NCBI RefSeq assembly: GCF_000499845.2
Contig: NC_023749.2
Span: 18,977,138 to 19,041,137 of the forward strand
DNA from: Phaseolus vulgaris
Lineage: Eukaryota > Streptophyta > Magnoliopsida > Fabales > Fabaceae
DNA: 64,000 nucleotides
Reading direction: 5' to 3'
Shown: positions 11,709-21,505 of the stretch, piece by piece
How the letters are laid out: each line of letters opens with the position of its first letter
Numbering within the stretch: the stretch's first letter is position 1
Made by a program: the position numbers and the translations under genes
The notes under the pieces: model-generated
The model's database searches: none
Told to the model about the DNA's origin: nothing
What the model saw: the letters and a program-made list of their open reading frames with translations, nothing else

Positions 11709-13030
11709 TTGGAATTAAAAACAGCAAACACACAAAACAACAAACAAGTTAAAAAATTAGCAAAAACAGTGAGCTTGGCAATTGAAACTGCCGAAGTGAA
11801 ATGAGGTAGAAAAAGAGGTCACTCTCAAAGAAATAATGTTCTTGCACCAATCTGATCTTGAGGCCTTGGAATCCTCAAATGAAAGATGTCAAAGCAAGCA
11901 CACCAATCTCAAAAGCAACCACCACAAAACCAATGAAACAATAAAGACAAACAAGAAAAGGTATAAGCAAGGAAAGGTAATTGCAAAAGGAATACTATAT
12001 GTAAGACAAACTCAAAGAGTAAGAATGAAAGACAATCAAGAAAATAAAGAACTCAATGAGAAAAGTAGGCACACAAAAGAATACTTAAGGAAAAGCTCTA
12101 GAGTAGATGAAGAAAACAAAAAATTAGCTACTGGAAATTTTTTTTTTTAAAAAGCAAATTGTGCTTGATATTCACTGATTTAACTGGAATGATGTAGAGC
12201 GAACTGGATTATGAAAATTAAACCACAGAAACTTCAAGATGTTAACTCAATAATGGCACTGGAATCAATTAAAAAAAGTAAGCCAATTAATTGAGATAAA
12301 ATTTTTAAAATCGCTGTCAGATTACCGTATTCTTTTCGGCAGAATTGTACACTTTTTTTATTTTATTTATCATTTTTTGTGTACTTTGAATTTTTGAATG
12401 ATTCTTTTTTATATTCTTTTCTAACACTTTGAATATCACAAATTCAGAATTTCAGAATTTTCCAGTGAGTAAATCAATTGCAATAAGGAAAAACAGTAAG
12501 CACTTTTTTCAGAAACAGAGGAATCCTAATAGGAATAAAAAACAGGATTATGAACTAGCAAAGACATAATAGAAAATGATGTATTGGAACTTGTATAGGT
12601 CTAGAATACAAGTATGAACTCAATTCTAAAAAGAAAAATGCACAAAGGATCAATATCAATTCAGAAAATAATAGACACTAAAGCAAGAAACAATCAAAAC
12701 AAGAAAAGTACTACTAGAAGTAATGACAATTATGGAATAACATGACTAAGACAAAACTTGACATGATTACAAAATTAAAAGACACATCACAAATTTTAAC
12801 AACAAGTGAAAGGAAGCTTAAGGTAAACTCTAGGAAGGATAATGTCATTCCAAAAGAGCAACCATACTCATAAGAAGAATGAGTGCCATAAACCTTTTCA
12901 CAAGCACTTGGTGTAAAAGAAAAACAGCAAGAATACTCAAGTAAAATTCTAAAACAGAAACATAAATTGCAAGAAATTAAAGAGCTCTTGAAATAAAGTG
13001 CACACAACTCAACAATTAAACAAGAATGAA
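11709..13030 (-). other. Gypsy B untranslated leader
   Basis: About 1.3 kb between the primer site and the gag start with no conserved coding sequence. The small open frames at 11836-12150 and 12714-13007 have no recognisable domains and lie in A-rich DNA. Long leaders of this kind also occur in gypsy C and D. Confidence 0.7.
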
Positions 13031-13051
13031 CCTAAGACTCATGATACCACA
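13031..13051 (-). promoter_or_regulatory. Gypsy B primer-binding site
   Basis: On the minus strand the sequence after the 5' LTR is TGTGGTATCATGAGTCTTAG. It contains TGGTATCA, complementary to the 3' end of initiator methionine tRNA, the usual minus-strand primer of plant LTR retrotransposons. Confidence 0.8.
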
Positions 13052-14053
13052 TGATGTGATTCCACTAGCCATATAGAGAATGATTCTTGACATTCTTAAG
13101 AATCACCTTGAGCTGGACATTATAGAGGCACTTTTCTTAGAGTTGGATCATTGTTCTAAGACAAGAACTCACCAAAAACTAGTACCAAATCCCAAACTCA
13201 TTTGGATGCTCCACATATTGTCAAATTGAATCAACAAAGAGAGGTAAAATTGAAAGGACTGAACAGAATTGAATTAGCAAACATATGAACCGAACAAAAG
13301 TGTAATTAAAAGACAAGAACAGAACATAGGTGCTGGAAAAAAAATAGAAAACCCGAACCAAACAACTCAAGAACACAAGACAACATGAACAATTGAAAGA
13401 GAAGGAAGGAAGGAGAAGAGAGTGCTCATGAAGATGGAAGAATGTTGGATGATCTCGCCACTAGAAGTGTGGAATGCTCCTAGATGAGAGTGATGCCGCC
13501 ACTTGAGGACTCCAATGATCCATCAAGATAAGACTAGAGAAGAAGGCTCCAAAAGCTCTCCAAAGTTCACTCAAAATTTGAGTAGAGTTTTCTTAGATTA
13601 ATTCCAATCTGAAAAATACAAAGAGAGCACCTCTATTTATAGCCTAAGGTGCTGAACTATGAGCTACACAAATTCAAAAACTCCCTCCCAAAAAGCTTCT
13701 AGAATTTGCGCCTAAAACAAAGCATGAGGAAGGTGTGACCTCTTCCTTCACTTTGGCACCTCCTTTTCTACTCCTACACCTATCTACTAACACTCCCCCC
13801 CCCTAAGACTCCTAACTAAAGACTAAAAGATGCTAAAACAAAAGAGGTTTCTAATGTTTCCCTCTAAGCACCTTCAACTAAAGAAATTACAAAAAGAGAA
13901 AATAAATGTCCTCTAGCTCCCAAAGCTTTGAACATGCTTCTTGTAATCCTTTGAGGTGGACTTTGACCTCCATGGGCGTCTTCTATTTGTGCCTCCACCT
14001 CCTCTTGATCTTGTTGATTGGCCTCCATGTCCTCTTGGGCTTGATCTCCATCA
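13052..14053 (-). repeat. Gypsy B 5' LTR (right on plus strand)
   Basis: 1002 bp, nearly identical to 6260-7261. The TATA-like complement is at about 13632-13643. The LTR ends next to ctacg and the last 57 bp of the hAT transposon. Confidence 0.95.
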
Positions 14054-14058
14054 CTACG

Positions 14059-14115
14059 AGTCGAGTCTACGGAGCTCCCACGAGTCTACGTTGACTCGCG
14101 AGTTTGACAACCATG
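14059..14115 (+). repeat. hAT 3' terminus with terminal inverted repeat
   Basis: agtcgagtctacgg... ending GCGAGTTTGACAACCATG, the complement of the 5' terminus at 2957. CGAGTC motifs recur. The 8-bp duplication attagtat follows. Confidence 0.92.
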
Positions 14116-14123
14116 ATTAGTAT

Positions 14124-15907
14124 ATAGTCAAAGCCCAGAGTCCCACCCAAGTCACCTTAGGGAGGTTCTTTTAGTGCTTAGGAAAAATAGTTTGTTTGCT
14201 AATATAGATAAGTGCATTTTTTGTGTAGATAGTGTAGTGTTTTTAGGTTTTATAGTAAACAAAAAAGGGCTACATGTTGACCCCGAGAAAATCAAAGTCA
14301 TCCAAGAATGGTCAACCCCACAAAAAGTAGAAGATGTTAGATGCTTTCATGGTCTAGCAAGTTTCTATAGGAAATTTGTTCTTAACTTCTCAAGTTTAGC
14401 TTCATCACTCAATGAGTTAGTGAAGAAAGACACTCCATTTTGTTGGACAGAGAAGCCTGAGCAAGCCTTCAAAGGTTGAAAGCTCAACTCACTAATGCAT
14501 CCATTCTAGCTTTACCAAACTTTTCAAAAACTTTTGAGCTAGAGTGTGATGCATCGGGAGTAGGAATAGGTGTTGTGCTGTTGCAAGGTGGGCACCCAAT
14601 TGCATATTTTAGTGAAAAACTTCATGGTGTCGCCCTCCACTATCCCACCTATGACAAAGAGCTCTATGCACTTGTGAGGGCCCTGTAGACTTGGAAACAC
14701 TATCTAGTCTCAAAAGAATTTGTCATACGTAGTGATCACGAGTCTTTGAAATATTTGAAGGGTCAACACAAGTTGAATAAAAGACATGCAAAGTGGATGA
14801 AATTTCTTGAGCAATTTTCATATGTAATCAAATACAAGAAGGGCAATATAAATATTGTGGTAGATGCTCTATCAATGAGACATGCCCTCTTTTTTGAACT
14901 TGGAGCCCAAATTCTTGGATTTGAAAAATACCTAAACTTTATAAAGAAGATCATGATTTTGCACCCACTTTTGCTGAGTGCCAAGATAGAGCACAAGGAG
15001 GTTTTTATGTTTATGAGGGGTACTTATTTAAAGAAGGAAAACTTTGCATACCCCAAGGAACACATAGAAAACTCCTTGTAAAAGAAACACATGAAGGAGG
15101 ACTCATGGGTCATTTTGGAGTTGATATAACTCTCTAACTTTTAAAAAGAAAATTCTTTCTTTTGGCCACACATGAGGAAAGATGTCCAAAGACATTGTCA
15201 TAGATGCATTTCATGTTTAAAAACTAAATCTAAAACAATGCCTCACGGACTTTACACTCCTTTACCTTTTGCAAGTGCTCCTTGGGAAGATATAAGCATG
15301 GATTTCATATTAGGACTTCCTAAGACACAGAGATTTTGATTATCATCCTCAAACGGATGGACAAACTGAAGTTGTAAATAGATCTCTTTCCACTATGCTT
15401 AGGTCAATCATGTAGGGAAACCACAAATCTTAGGATGAGTACTTTTCTCAATTGAGTTTGCTTATAATATAGTAGTTCATAAAACTACTAACATTTCTCC
15501 ATTTGAGATTGTATACGAGTTCAATCCTCTTACTCCTTTGGATTTGTTACCTCGACCTAATCCACAAGATTTTGTGCATAAAGAAAGAGTAACAAAGGCT
15601 GAATTTGTAAATAAAATGCATGAGAGGATTAAAAACAAAATACAACAACAAACAGAGAAATATGTGAAACATAGCAATAAGGGGAAGAGAGAGATGATTT
15701 TTGAGGAGGGAGACTAGGTTTGGCTTCACCTTAGAAAAGATAGATTCCCTAATCAGAGGAAGTCTAAACTTAGTCTTCGAGGTGATCGTCTTTTCCAAGT
15801 TCTCAAAAGAATTAATAATAATGCATATCAAATTGACCTGCCAGAAGAATATGGAGTACATACTACCTTCAATGTTATGGATCTAACACCTTTTGCAGGT
15901 AGTGAAG
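14124..15907 (+). pseudogene. Gypsy A RT thumb, RNase H and integrase remnants
   Basis: Continues gypsy A after the h[42 protein letters not shown], RNase H with [20 protein letters not shown] and [20 protein letters not shown], then an integrase remnant. Breaks: a frameshift near 14476, TAG near 14686, several changes after 14930, a deletion near 15325 that removes most of the integrase catalytic core (the reading passes from DFILGLPK almost directly to the HPQTDG region), and TAG near 15716. The tail [19 protein letters not shown] and VHTTFNVMDLTPF is the integrase C-terminus. Clearly non-functional and older than gypsy B or C by its mutation load. Confidence 0.9.
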
Positions 15908-16595
15908 ATGAAGAGGCAAAAGCATGTGATTTGAGGTCCAAGCTTAGGTCGGCCCAACAACTAGGTCCATGGCAAAGAGGATTCAAGAAGATTGGGACTT
16001 TGTTATTGATGGTAGAGAAACTTTTCTTTATATGTTCAAAGAGGACCACAAGAAGTAAAACCCAAGTCATGGAAACTAGTTTCTTTATTTGTAATTTCAG
16101 TAAAATAGGGTTTCTTTAGCATAATAGGGGAGGTGTGCTTATCATTGTAGCTTGAGTAGAGTCTTTTAGGGTAAGAAGTTAACCTAGTTTCTAGAACTTT
16201 GCTCCTAGGGTGTGGCATTGACTTTAGTCAATACCCTAGCAACCCTTCTTTTGTGTATTTATCATCCTACCTTTGCTCTTTGTTCTCCAAGGCACTATCT
16301 CCTATAAATATGATGTTTTGACTCATGTTTTGTAAGATCAATTTTATGAGTAAAATGCTGTCAAATATTGCTAGCTTCTATTCCCTTGTCTAGTCTCTCT
16401 AGGTTAGACACTTTGATATTCACCTTCATCTTTCTCCAAGTGATATGGCTCAACCAATCACTCTCCATACCTTTCATGCACCTACAAGGAACCCATAGCT
16501 CTATATAAGCTTTTCTTGATCCATCACATCCATTGCTTCCGCCACCTTTTTCAAAACTCCAATAAGAACAACCGATCATGAAGTGAAACCCATCA
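15908..16595 (+). repeat. Gypsy A 3' end / LTR-like terminus (right arm of inverted repeat)
   Basis: Non-coding sequence after pol ending aaacccatca. It matches the inverted copy at 353-1060. A TATA-like cctataaatatg lies near 16302. Its limits as an LTR cannot be fixed because no second LTR in direct orientation is present. The short frames on either strand, such as 16036-16218, are shadows. Confidence 0.65.
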
Positions 16596-16770
16596 CCATA
16601 TAGATGGGAGGTGAGTGGATCAAATTTTCAGCTATTTTCTTGTTTCAACTTCTAGTTGTAGAAGAGATATTTCGGGAGACATTGTTGAGTATTTTCATTC
16701 TTGCTGCAGTGCCTTTTCAGGACTCCTTTAAACAATTATGATGCAGTAACTATTCTCCACAAGGACAATC
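16596..16770 (+). repeat. Direct duplication, copy 2 (NOL6)
   Basis: Matches 177-352. It again includes the end of the upstream exon (tagatgggag, donor gtgagt), the intron and the start of the next exon. Unlike copy 1, it runs on into authentic NOL6 coding sequence, so this is the copy attached to the remainder of the gene. Confidence 0.85.
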
Positions 16771-16818
16771 GCCCGTATCGCCAAAGGCTTCTCTTCCCTC
16801 CTTCAGAAATTAATCATG
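16710..16818 (+). CDS. NOL6: NOL6/Nrap exon (downstream of the insertion)
   Basis: After acceptor ttgctgcag the exon reads CLFRTPLNNYDAVTILHKDN, then RPYRQRLLFPPSEINH. The last codon is completed by the first two bases of the exon at 17153, so the exon should end at 16818. There the donor would be GC (catg|gcacaa) rather than GT, and it is a poor match even for the GC class. This may be a rare GC-AG intron or a mutated donor that weakens the gene. Together with the exons below it encodes the conserved C-terminus of the SSU-processome protein. Confidence 0.68.
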
Positions 16819-17152
16819 GCACAATTAGTAGCTGGTAGTTTACCTGTTATACAGTTCTTAAATTATTTGGTAGTTATAGGTGTAGCAAGGTAGATACTAC
16901 ATGATTTCACAGTTAACGTTTTTTATCGTGTGGGTCAAGTGTGATGATATCACATAAAATGTTGTACTATGTATGAAACATACATTTATAATGCAGGACG
17001 ACATGGGGTCAAACTCATTAGACTAAGGAATTAATATGTTAAAGAATAGTACTTATCGATAGCTTGATCTTTTACATCTATACATTATTCGTTTCCCTTT
17101 CACAAGTTATGCTTAATTAATCAAATGGTATTCTCAATTGCTTTGTTGGCAG

Positions 17153-17295
17153 GAATACATGTTGCAGAAGGACGAGCCAGCAAGTGTTTTCAACCCTTTT
17201 TGTTGCCTAAAGATTTGAAGGGCAGGCCAGACGAACTTAAAAATAAGTTGCTGGTAGATTTTGATCCATCAAAGTGCTTAATCAGAGATTTAAAG
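17153..17295 (+). CDS. NOL6: NOL6/Nrap exon
   Basis: Acceptor ttgttggcag. Reads HVAEGRASKCFQPFLLPKDL, then KGRPDELKNKLLVDFDPSKC and LIRDLK. Phase 2 at the start, phase 0 at the end. The donor is AAG|GCAAGT, a textbook GC-AG donor (a GT donor three bases further, at gtatat, is an alternative). The KNKLLVDFDP block is characteristic of plant Nrap proteins. Confidence 0.7.
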
Positions 17296-17366
17296 GCAAG
17301 TATATGGAAGTGATTTGATGTTGAATATGTGGGTAACCTTAGCACAATATCCTCTTTGCTAATTAG

Positions 17367-17468
17367 ATACATATCATTTTTGAGTTCTCAGCCTCATTCA
17401 AAGTATGTCATGATTATCTGGGAGGGGATATTATTGGCCTAACATGGGGGGAATCATATCCTTCCAAG
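17367..17468 (+). CDS. NOL6: NOL6/Nrap exon
   Basis: In-frame stretch EFSASFKVCHDYLGGDIIGL, then TWGESYPSK, ending at donor aag|gtaaac. The acceptor is uncertain: aattag (exon from 17367) or ttttgag (exon from 17385) both keep phase 0. The DYLGGDIIGLTW block fits the Nrap C-terminus. Confidence 0.62.
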
Positions 17469-17576
17469 GTAAACAATTTGCGTTTATATTAGTGGGTTTT
17501 TTGTGAAGTATAATATGAATTCTTTACAAATGTCAACTAATAGATCTTCTGATCACCATTTTTCCTTTCTTTATAG

Positions 17577-17699
17577 AAGCGGAAGCACGAGGAAGTAGTT
17601 GATGAAGATTATAATCCTTGGAAGGTGTTAAAAGCAGTGAGGGAAATTGGGAAAGGGTTTGTGAGGAGTGTATATTTTCTGAAGCCCCAAGGCTCATGA
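17577..17699 (+). CDS. NOL6: NOL6/Nrap last exon
   Basis: Acceptor ctttatag. Reads KRKHEEVVDEDYNPWKVLKA, then VREIGKGFVRSVYFLKPQGS and stop TGA at 17697-17699. The basic KRK start and NPWKVLKAV...GKGFVR motif are what I recall from the C-terminus of plant NOL6. Intact across its length, so coding constraint persisted at least until the insertion. Confidence 0.7.
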   Translation, partial: KRKHEEVVDEDYNPWKVLKAVREIGKGFVRSVYFLKPQGS

Positions 17700-17895
17700 A
17701 TTATTTAGTATTGATTTGGTCATCTTATCAATATGTATATTGACAGAATTTTGTCCGGTAACTAGCTAATTTTATCGATAGAAAATTAACTAAATAGCAT
17801 GGAGGAATTAGTCAAATGTAGGATCAATGTTGTATAGCAAAAGTGTGCCATTTTCTTGGGAGAAAAGGAGTTATGGAGATTGATGTTTATGTCTA
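17700..17895. other. NOL6 3' flank
   Basis: Presumed 3' UTR and flank. No clear AATAAA was picked out and there is no other gene. It ends with the left target duplication of the first MITE (17887-17895). Confidence 0.5.
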
Positions 17896-18607
17896 GACGG
17901 TTTCTTCTTGCACCTCCATTACTTTTTCAGCCACCTCCACAATAAATTTTAAAACTCTCAAAATTACCCATCAGTTAAAAGATAAAAATAAAAGCAATGT
18001 TTGATCTAAAAAATTACTATTTCTAAATTATGTAATTCTAGTTTGACAAATTTATTGGATTATGTAATCCAGAATCTATTTAACAACTAATAATATCATA
18101 TTATATAATCTGAAACTTAATTAAAAAAATAAATCTATCGGAATACATAATTCAAAATTTAAAGATTATCACTTTTAGATTACGTAATCTGGAACCTATT
18201 TAACAAACTAAAACTACTAGATTATGTAATCCGAAACCTAATTAAAAAAAAAAATACTGGATTACATTATCCCATTTGAAACACTTTCACCAAAAATTAA
18301 AAAGGCTTAAAAATTCAAACCATCAAAACTACTAACCTTGTAGTGGATGAAAAGGACAACTGTAATGAATAATGGAGGACAATGTTTGGAAGAGAAATTT
18401 GAAGAACAACTTTGGAGGGGAGGTGGGTGCCGCTGGGAGTGAAGCTGTGAATGAATGTGAGTGCAAAATGTTAGAAATTAAATTAAAGTAAAAATTAGGT
18501 TAGATTTTAATTTTTTAATATTTTTTATGGAAGAGTATATTAGTAAAATCGGTTTTAGTATTGGGGTGGCTGAAGAAGTAGTGATGGAGGTGTAGGAAGA
18601 AGCAATC
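17896..18607. mobile_element. Mutator-like MITE 1
   Basis: 712 bp. Left end GACGGTTTCTTCTTGCACCT and right end complementary to GATTGCTTCTTCCTACACCT form imperfect inverted repeats of over 40 bp. Flanks are ttatgtcta (17887-17895) and ttatgtcaa (18608-18616), a 9-bp duplication with one change, typical of Mutator-like elements. No ORF. The interior (18015-18275) has about five degenerate units of about 60 bp, each centred on a palindrome such as GATTACGTAATC. Confidence 0.82.
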
Positions 18608-18692
18608 TTATGTCAAGTTTTTCATGTCATTCCCTTCCACATCCACTACTTGGCAAGCCCAACAATGATGAAGTAGGATTTCCTGATTCTTT

Positions 18693-19061
18693 GGCAATTC
18701 CTTCCTACACCATATCACTGCACCCAATCACAGGGGAAAAACCGAAAATACCCTTAAAAAAATAGGGTACATATAAAATTATATTCCGGACCCCCTTTTT
18801 CGAAACACAATAATCTCTTCCGAATAATTTTTTTCAGAATGTATTATTTTCAGTTCCGAATTTTTTTATCTGGAATGGGATTTTGATTTTCTTTTTCTGG
18901 ATTTTTATATCCAAAACACAAAAATTTCTTCAAGATTTATTTTTCCGGAATGCATTATTTTCAATTCTGGATTTTTAATTTCAGAATAAAGGGTATTTTC
19001 GGAATTTTTGAAATTATGTTGGGTGCAGGTTCAAAAGTGTTGGGTGCAGGAAGCATTTGCC
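18693..19061. mobile_element. Mutator-like MITE 2
   Basis: 369 bp from GGCAATTCCTTCCTACACC to GGTGCAGGAAGCATTTGCC, flanked by a perfect 9-bp duplication tgattcttt (18684-18692, 19062-19070). Ends contain the shared CTTCCTgCACC core. The interior is AT-rich with repeated tcCGGAAT / ATTcCGGA-type motifs. No coding potential. Confidence 0.85.
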
Positions 19062-19095
19062 TGATTCTTTTTGGTAAAGAAGCAAGCTAGTAATA

Positions 19096-20056
19096 GATAG
19101 CTTCTTCCTGCACCTCCATGGCTTCTTCTCACACCTCATACTAAAAGCACATTTATTATTATACCCTTCAATAAAAAATATTTAAAAAAATAAAATATAA
19201 CTTAACCTAATTTAATTTAACCTACTTTGACATTCTCTCCCTTTCTCCTTCACTCCAGCGCTGCACACCCCATCCATCTGCCGCCTCCTTCACCTCCTTC
19301 AAGCTTTCTCATTCTCTCCAAGTTCTCCATATCTCAAAGCTTTCATTCCTTCTAAAGCTCTCCTTTTCCACTGCCTTCTTCATTTACAGAATTTACAAGT
19401 TAGTAATTTCATTGGTTTTAATTTTGAAGTGAAATGGGACGGAAGGCACAATGTAGTCCGATAACCATTCACACAAATAGGCACCAGATTACGTAATCCG
19501 GTAAGTTTTAAGTTAGGTTCCAAATTATGTAATCCGGTAGGTGTTATGTTTTCAACATTCTGGATTACGTAATCCGATAGGTTTATCTAATTAAGTTTCG
19601 CATTGCGTAATTTGGAATGAATTTGTAGCTTTGGTTTTGGTTTTTGTGTGAGTATTGCACGTACCAGATCCGGTATACATACAAATTATCTAATATGGAA
19701 CATTGTTGTTCTTGGCACCGGATTGCGTGATCCGTTGATGGAGCTGATTACATAATCTGGAAATGAGTATTTAAGGGCACGATAACTTATCAAAGAAAGA
19801 GGAGAATGATGAGCAAACCACTTCCGACACCACTATAGTTACCACCACCACCGCAACGCAACTACTAACATAATGCACCACCTCAATCACGAGCTCAAGC
19901 ACCACAACCGTGACACTACACCCCACCACCACAACAAGCACGACAAAATGTAAAACTATACTTTATTTTTATCCTTTTTACTAAAGGACAATTTTGGTAT
20001 TTTAAAAGTTTATAGAGGTGCTCGAAGAAATCATGGAGGTGCATGAAGAAGCTGTC
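19096..20056. mobile_element. Mutator-like MITE 3
   Basis: 961 bp. GATAGCTTCTTCCTGCACCT at the left, complement of GACAGCTTCTTCATGCACCT at the right. Flanks ctagtaata (19087-19095) and ctaataata (20057-20065): 9 bp, one change. The interior has several palindromes of the form attACGTAATccgg near 19490, 19530 and 19565, and a CA/CAC-rich stretch at 19840-19945. Gypsy or MULE transposase sequence is absent. Confidence 0.83.
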
Positions 20057-20099
20057 CTAATAATATGGCATAATACCTACAGGATATAGGGAGTTTCTT

Positions 20100-20467
20100 C
20101 CTGTACCCCTACATTTTTCTTCCTACACCCCTACATTATTAAAATACCAAAATTACCCTTTCACAATTTTATGTGATTCCATAATAGGAGTTCCGCAAAC
20201 AAAAAATGTTTCTGGAATAAGTATTCTGTAAGCAAAAAGTGTTTCCAGAATAGAAAATTTAAAAAACAAAAAAATCATTCTGAAATTTTTTTCTGGAATA
20301 CATTTTTCTGATTTTTGGATTGGTAAATCCAGAATTAATAAAATTTGTTATGGAAAATATTTCAAAAAAAGCAATCTAGAAGTTATTTTTAAAACGGGTA
20401 AAACAGTCTTCTTCAAAAATGATAGGATGCAGGAAGAAATTTGTTAAGGTGCAAGAAGAAATAATCC
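20100..20467. mobile_element. Mutator-like MITE 4
   Basis: 368 bp, ends GGAGTTTCTTCCTGTACCCC and complement of GGATTATTTCTTCTTGCACC. Flanks aggatatag (20091-20099) and aggatatat (20468-20476): 9 bp, one change. The TTCTTCCT-C-CC block is repeated twice at each end. No ORF. Confidence 0.82.
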
Positions 20468-20502
20468 AGGATATATTACTTATTGCACTGTAGCAATGGT
20501 TA

Positions 20503-21015
20503 GGGGTGACAAAGTGGGGTGGACTGTGACCCGCTTAAAAAAATGCGGAACAGATTGCTTATTTCAACCCGCTGGCCCGCTTGGGTCCGTCCCGCATAAC
20601 CCGCAGCCCGTGCGGGCCAAGTGCGGGACGGGTTGATCCGCATAACTTTAAAATGTAAAAATAAAAATAAAAATTGCACCTCCATATTTTCTTCATGTAG
20701 CCTCATATTTCACATTCCGAAAATTTTAATAACATCTTAACTATGCATGTCTCGTGAAAATAATATTATGAGATCATTTACCTAATGCATCTAAATAATA
20801 AAAATTCAAATTTTTTTATCTAAAATTATTTTAAAAAAAAATATTTCTCTCGCAAGCCAACCTTTATGCAGGACGGGTTACAAAAATTAACTCGTAGATT
20901 TTATGCGAGACAGACTAAAAAATCAACTCGCAAATTTTATACGGAGCGGGCCAACTCGATCCACTTTTTGCAAGTCAAGTGCGAGGCGGACCTATGTGAC
21001 CCGCATTGACACCCC
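20503..21015. mobile_element. hAT-like MITE
   Basis: About 513 bp. The left end GGGGTGACAAAGTGGGGTGG and the right end CCGCATTGACACCCC are inverted-repeat-like, with repeated GCGGG(T)/CCCGC motifs near both ends. This style of end (GGGGTGNCAA) is common in plant hAT MITEs. An 8-bp target duplication is not evident, so class and exact ends are tentative. The minus-strand open frame at 20500-20706 is not credible. Confidence 0.55.
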
Positions 21016-21145
21016 GGTGTTTTGAGCTGGAAATTTAGACACAACGTCTTTAGGGATTCTTTCGTGTATATTAATGTTTGGGCAGATTGTTTTCATGTAT
21101 TTCTGGAATGCAGTGGCTTGTTGCCATACCTCATTTTTTAAGTTG

Positions 21146-21496
21146 GACGACTTCTTTCTACGTGTAATTCCCATACTAAATTTTAAAATACCGTTTTATC
21201 CTTTTTGTCATCATCATACATAATTCGGAGTATGTTTTTAAATTCGGAAGTGTTTTTTAGATTTATAAAATCCAAAAGTCCTTTTTGAGTTATATAATCC
21301 GGAAGTTAATCTCATATCCAGAGAAGACTTCCAGATTAGGTAATCCGAAAGCTAATCACACATCTGAAAAAAAACTTTAGATTATATAATTCAAAAACTA
21401 ATATATAAAAAAAAACTTCTGAATTATAGAGGTGCCAAATATTAGAAAAAAATATTTTTAAAATAAAAAAGTTATAGAGGTGCCGAATTAGCAGTC
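21146..21496. mobile_element. Mutator-like MITE 5
   Basis: 351 bp, flanked by a perfect 9-bp duplication tttaagttg (21137-21145, 21497-21505). Left end GACGACTTCTTTCTACGTGT, right end complement GACTGCTAATTCGGCACCTC. Degenerate tandem units with palindromes such as gagttatataatccgg and ccagattaggtaatccg run through 21280-21400. Confidence 0.82.
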
Positions 21497-21505
21497 TTTA
21501 AGTTG

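Larger units (their letters stand above)
6260..14053 (-). mobile_element. Ty3/gypsy element B, full length, young, minus strand
   Basis: 7794 bp with two 1002-bp LTRs. It begins TGATGTGATTCC and ends GATCTCCATCA, flanked by ttacg (6255-6259) and ctacg (14054-14058), a 5-bp target duplication with one change. By eye the LTRs differ at about five positions plus a C-run length, i.e. about 0.5%. With the commonly used plant rate of 1.3e-8 this is of the order of 0.2 million years (inference). Order on the minus strand: LTR, primer site (13031-13051), leader, gag-protease-RT-RNase H-integrase, LTR. The coding frame has at least four breaks. Confidence 0.95.
2957..14115 (+). mobile_element. hAT transposon with BED/DUF659/hATC transposase, disrupted
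   Basis: Terminal inverted repeats CATGGTTGTCAAACTCGCGA (2957) and its complement ending at 14115 are flanked by a perfect 8-bp target duplication attagtat (2949-2956, 14116-14123), the hAT hallmark. Excising it restores gypsy A RT. Own sequence is 2957-6259 and 14054-14115 (about 3.4 kb). The rest is gypsy B, inserted very close to the 3' end. The transposase at 3659-6072 is broken, so the element is non-autonomous. Both ends are rich in ACTCG/CGAGT motifs, the usual subterminal sites for hAT transposase. Confidence 0.93.
353..16595. mobile_element. Composite insertion in NOL6: gypsy A with inverted terminus and nested elements
   Basis: Everything between the two NOL6 duplicate copies is foreign. 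The backbone is a decayed Ty3/gypsy element (A). An inverted copy of its 3' end occupies about 353-1117. The plus-strand RT runs 1118-1178, 2605-2948 and 14124 onward, and the 3' end is at about 15908-16595. Nested inside are a solo copia LTR (1179-2599) and a hAT transposon (2957-14115), and inside the hAT is gypsy B (6260-14053). Joining across each nested element at its target duplication restores continuous RT homology, which confirms the order. Gag, protease and the 5' LTR of gypsy A are absent. Confidence 0.8.

Noticed and set aside
18015..18275. Regularly spaced palindromes resembling a CRISPR array
   Set aside because: Plant nuclear DNA, degenerate units without unique spacers of constant length, and located inside a MITE with a 9-bp TSD.
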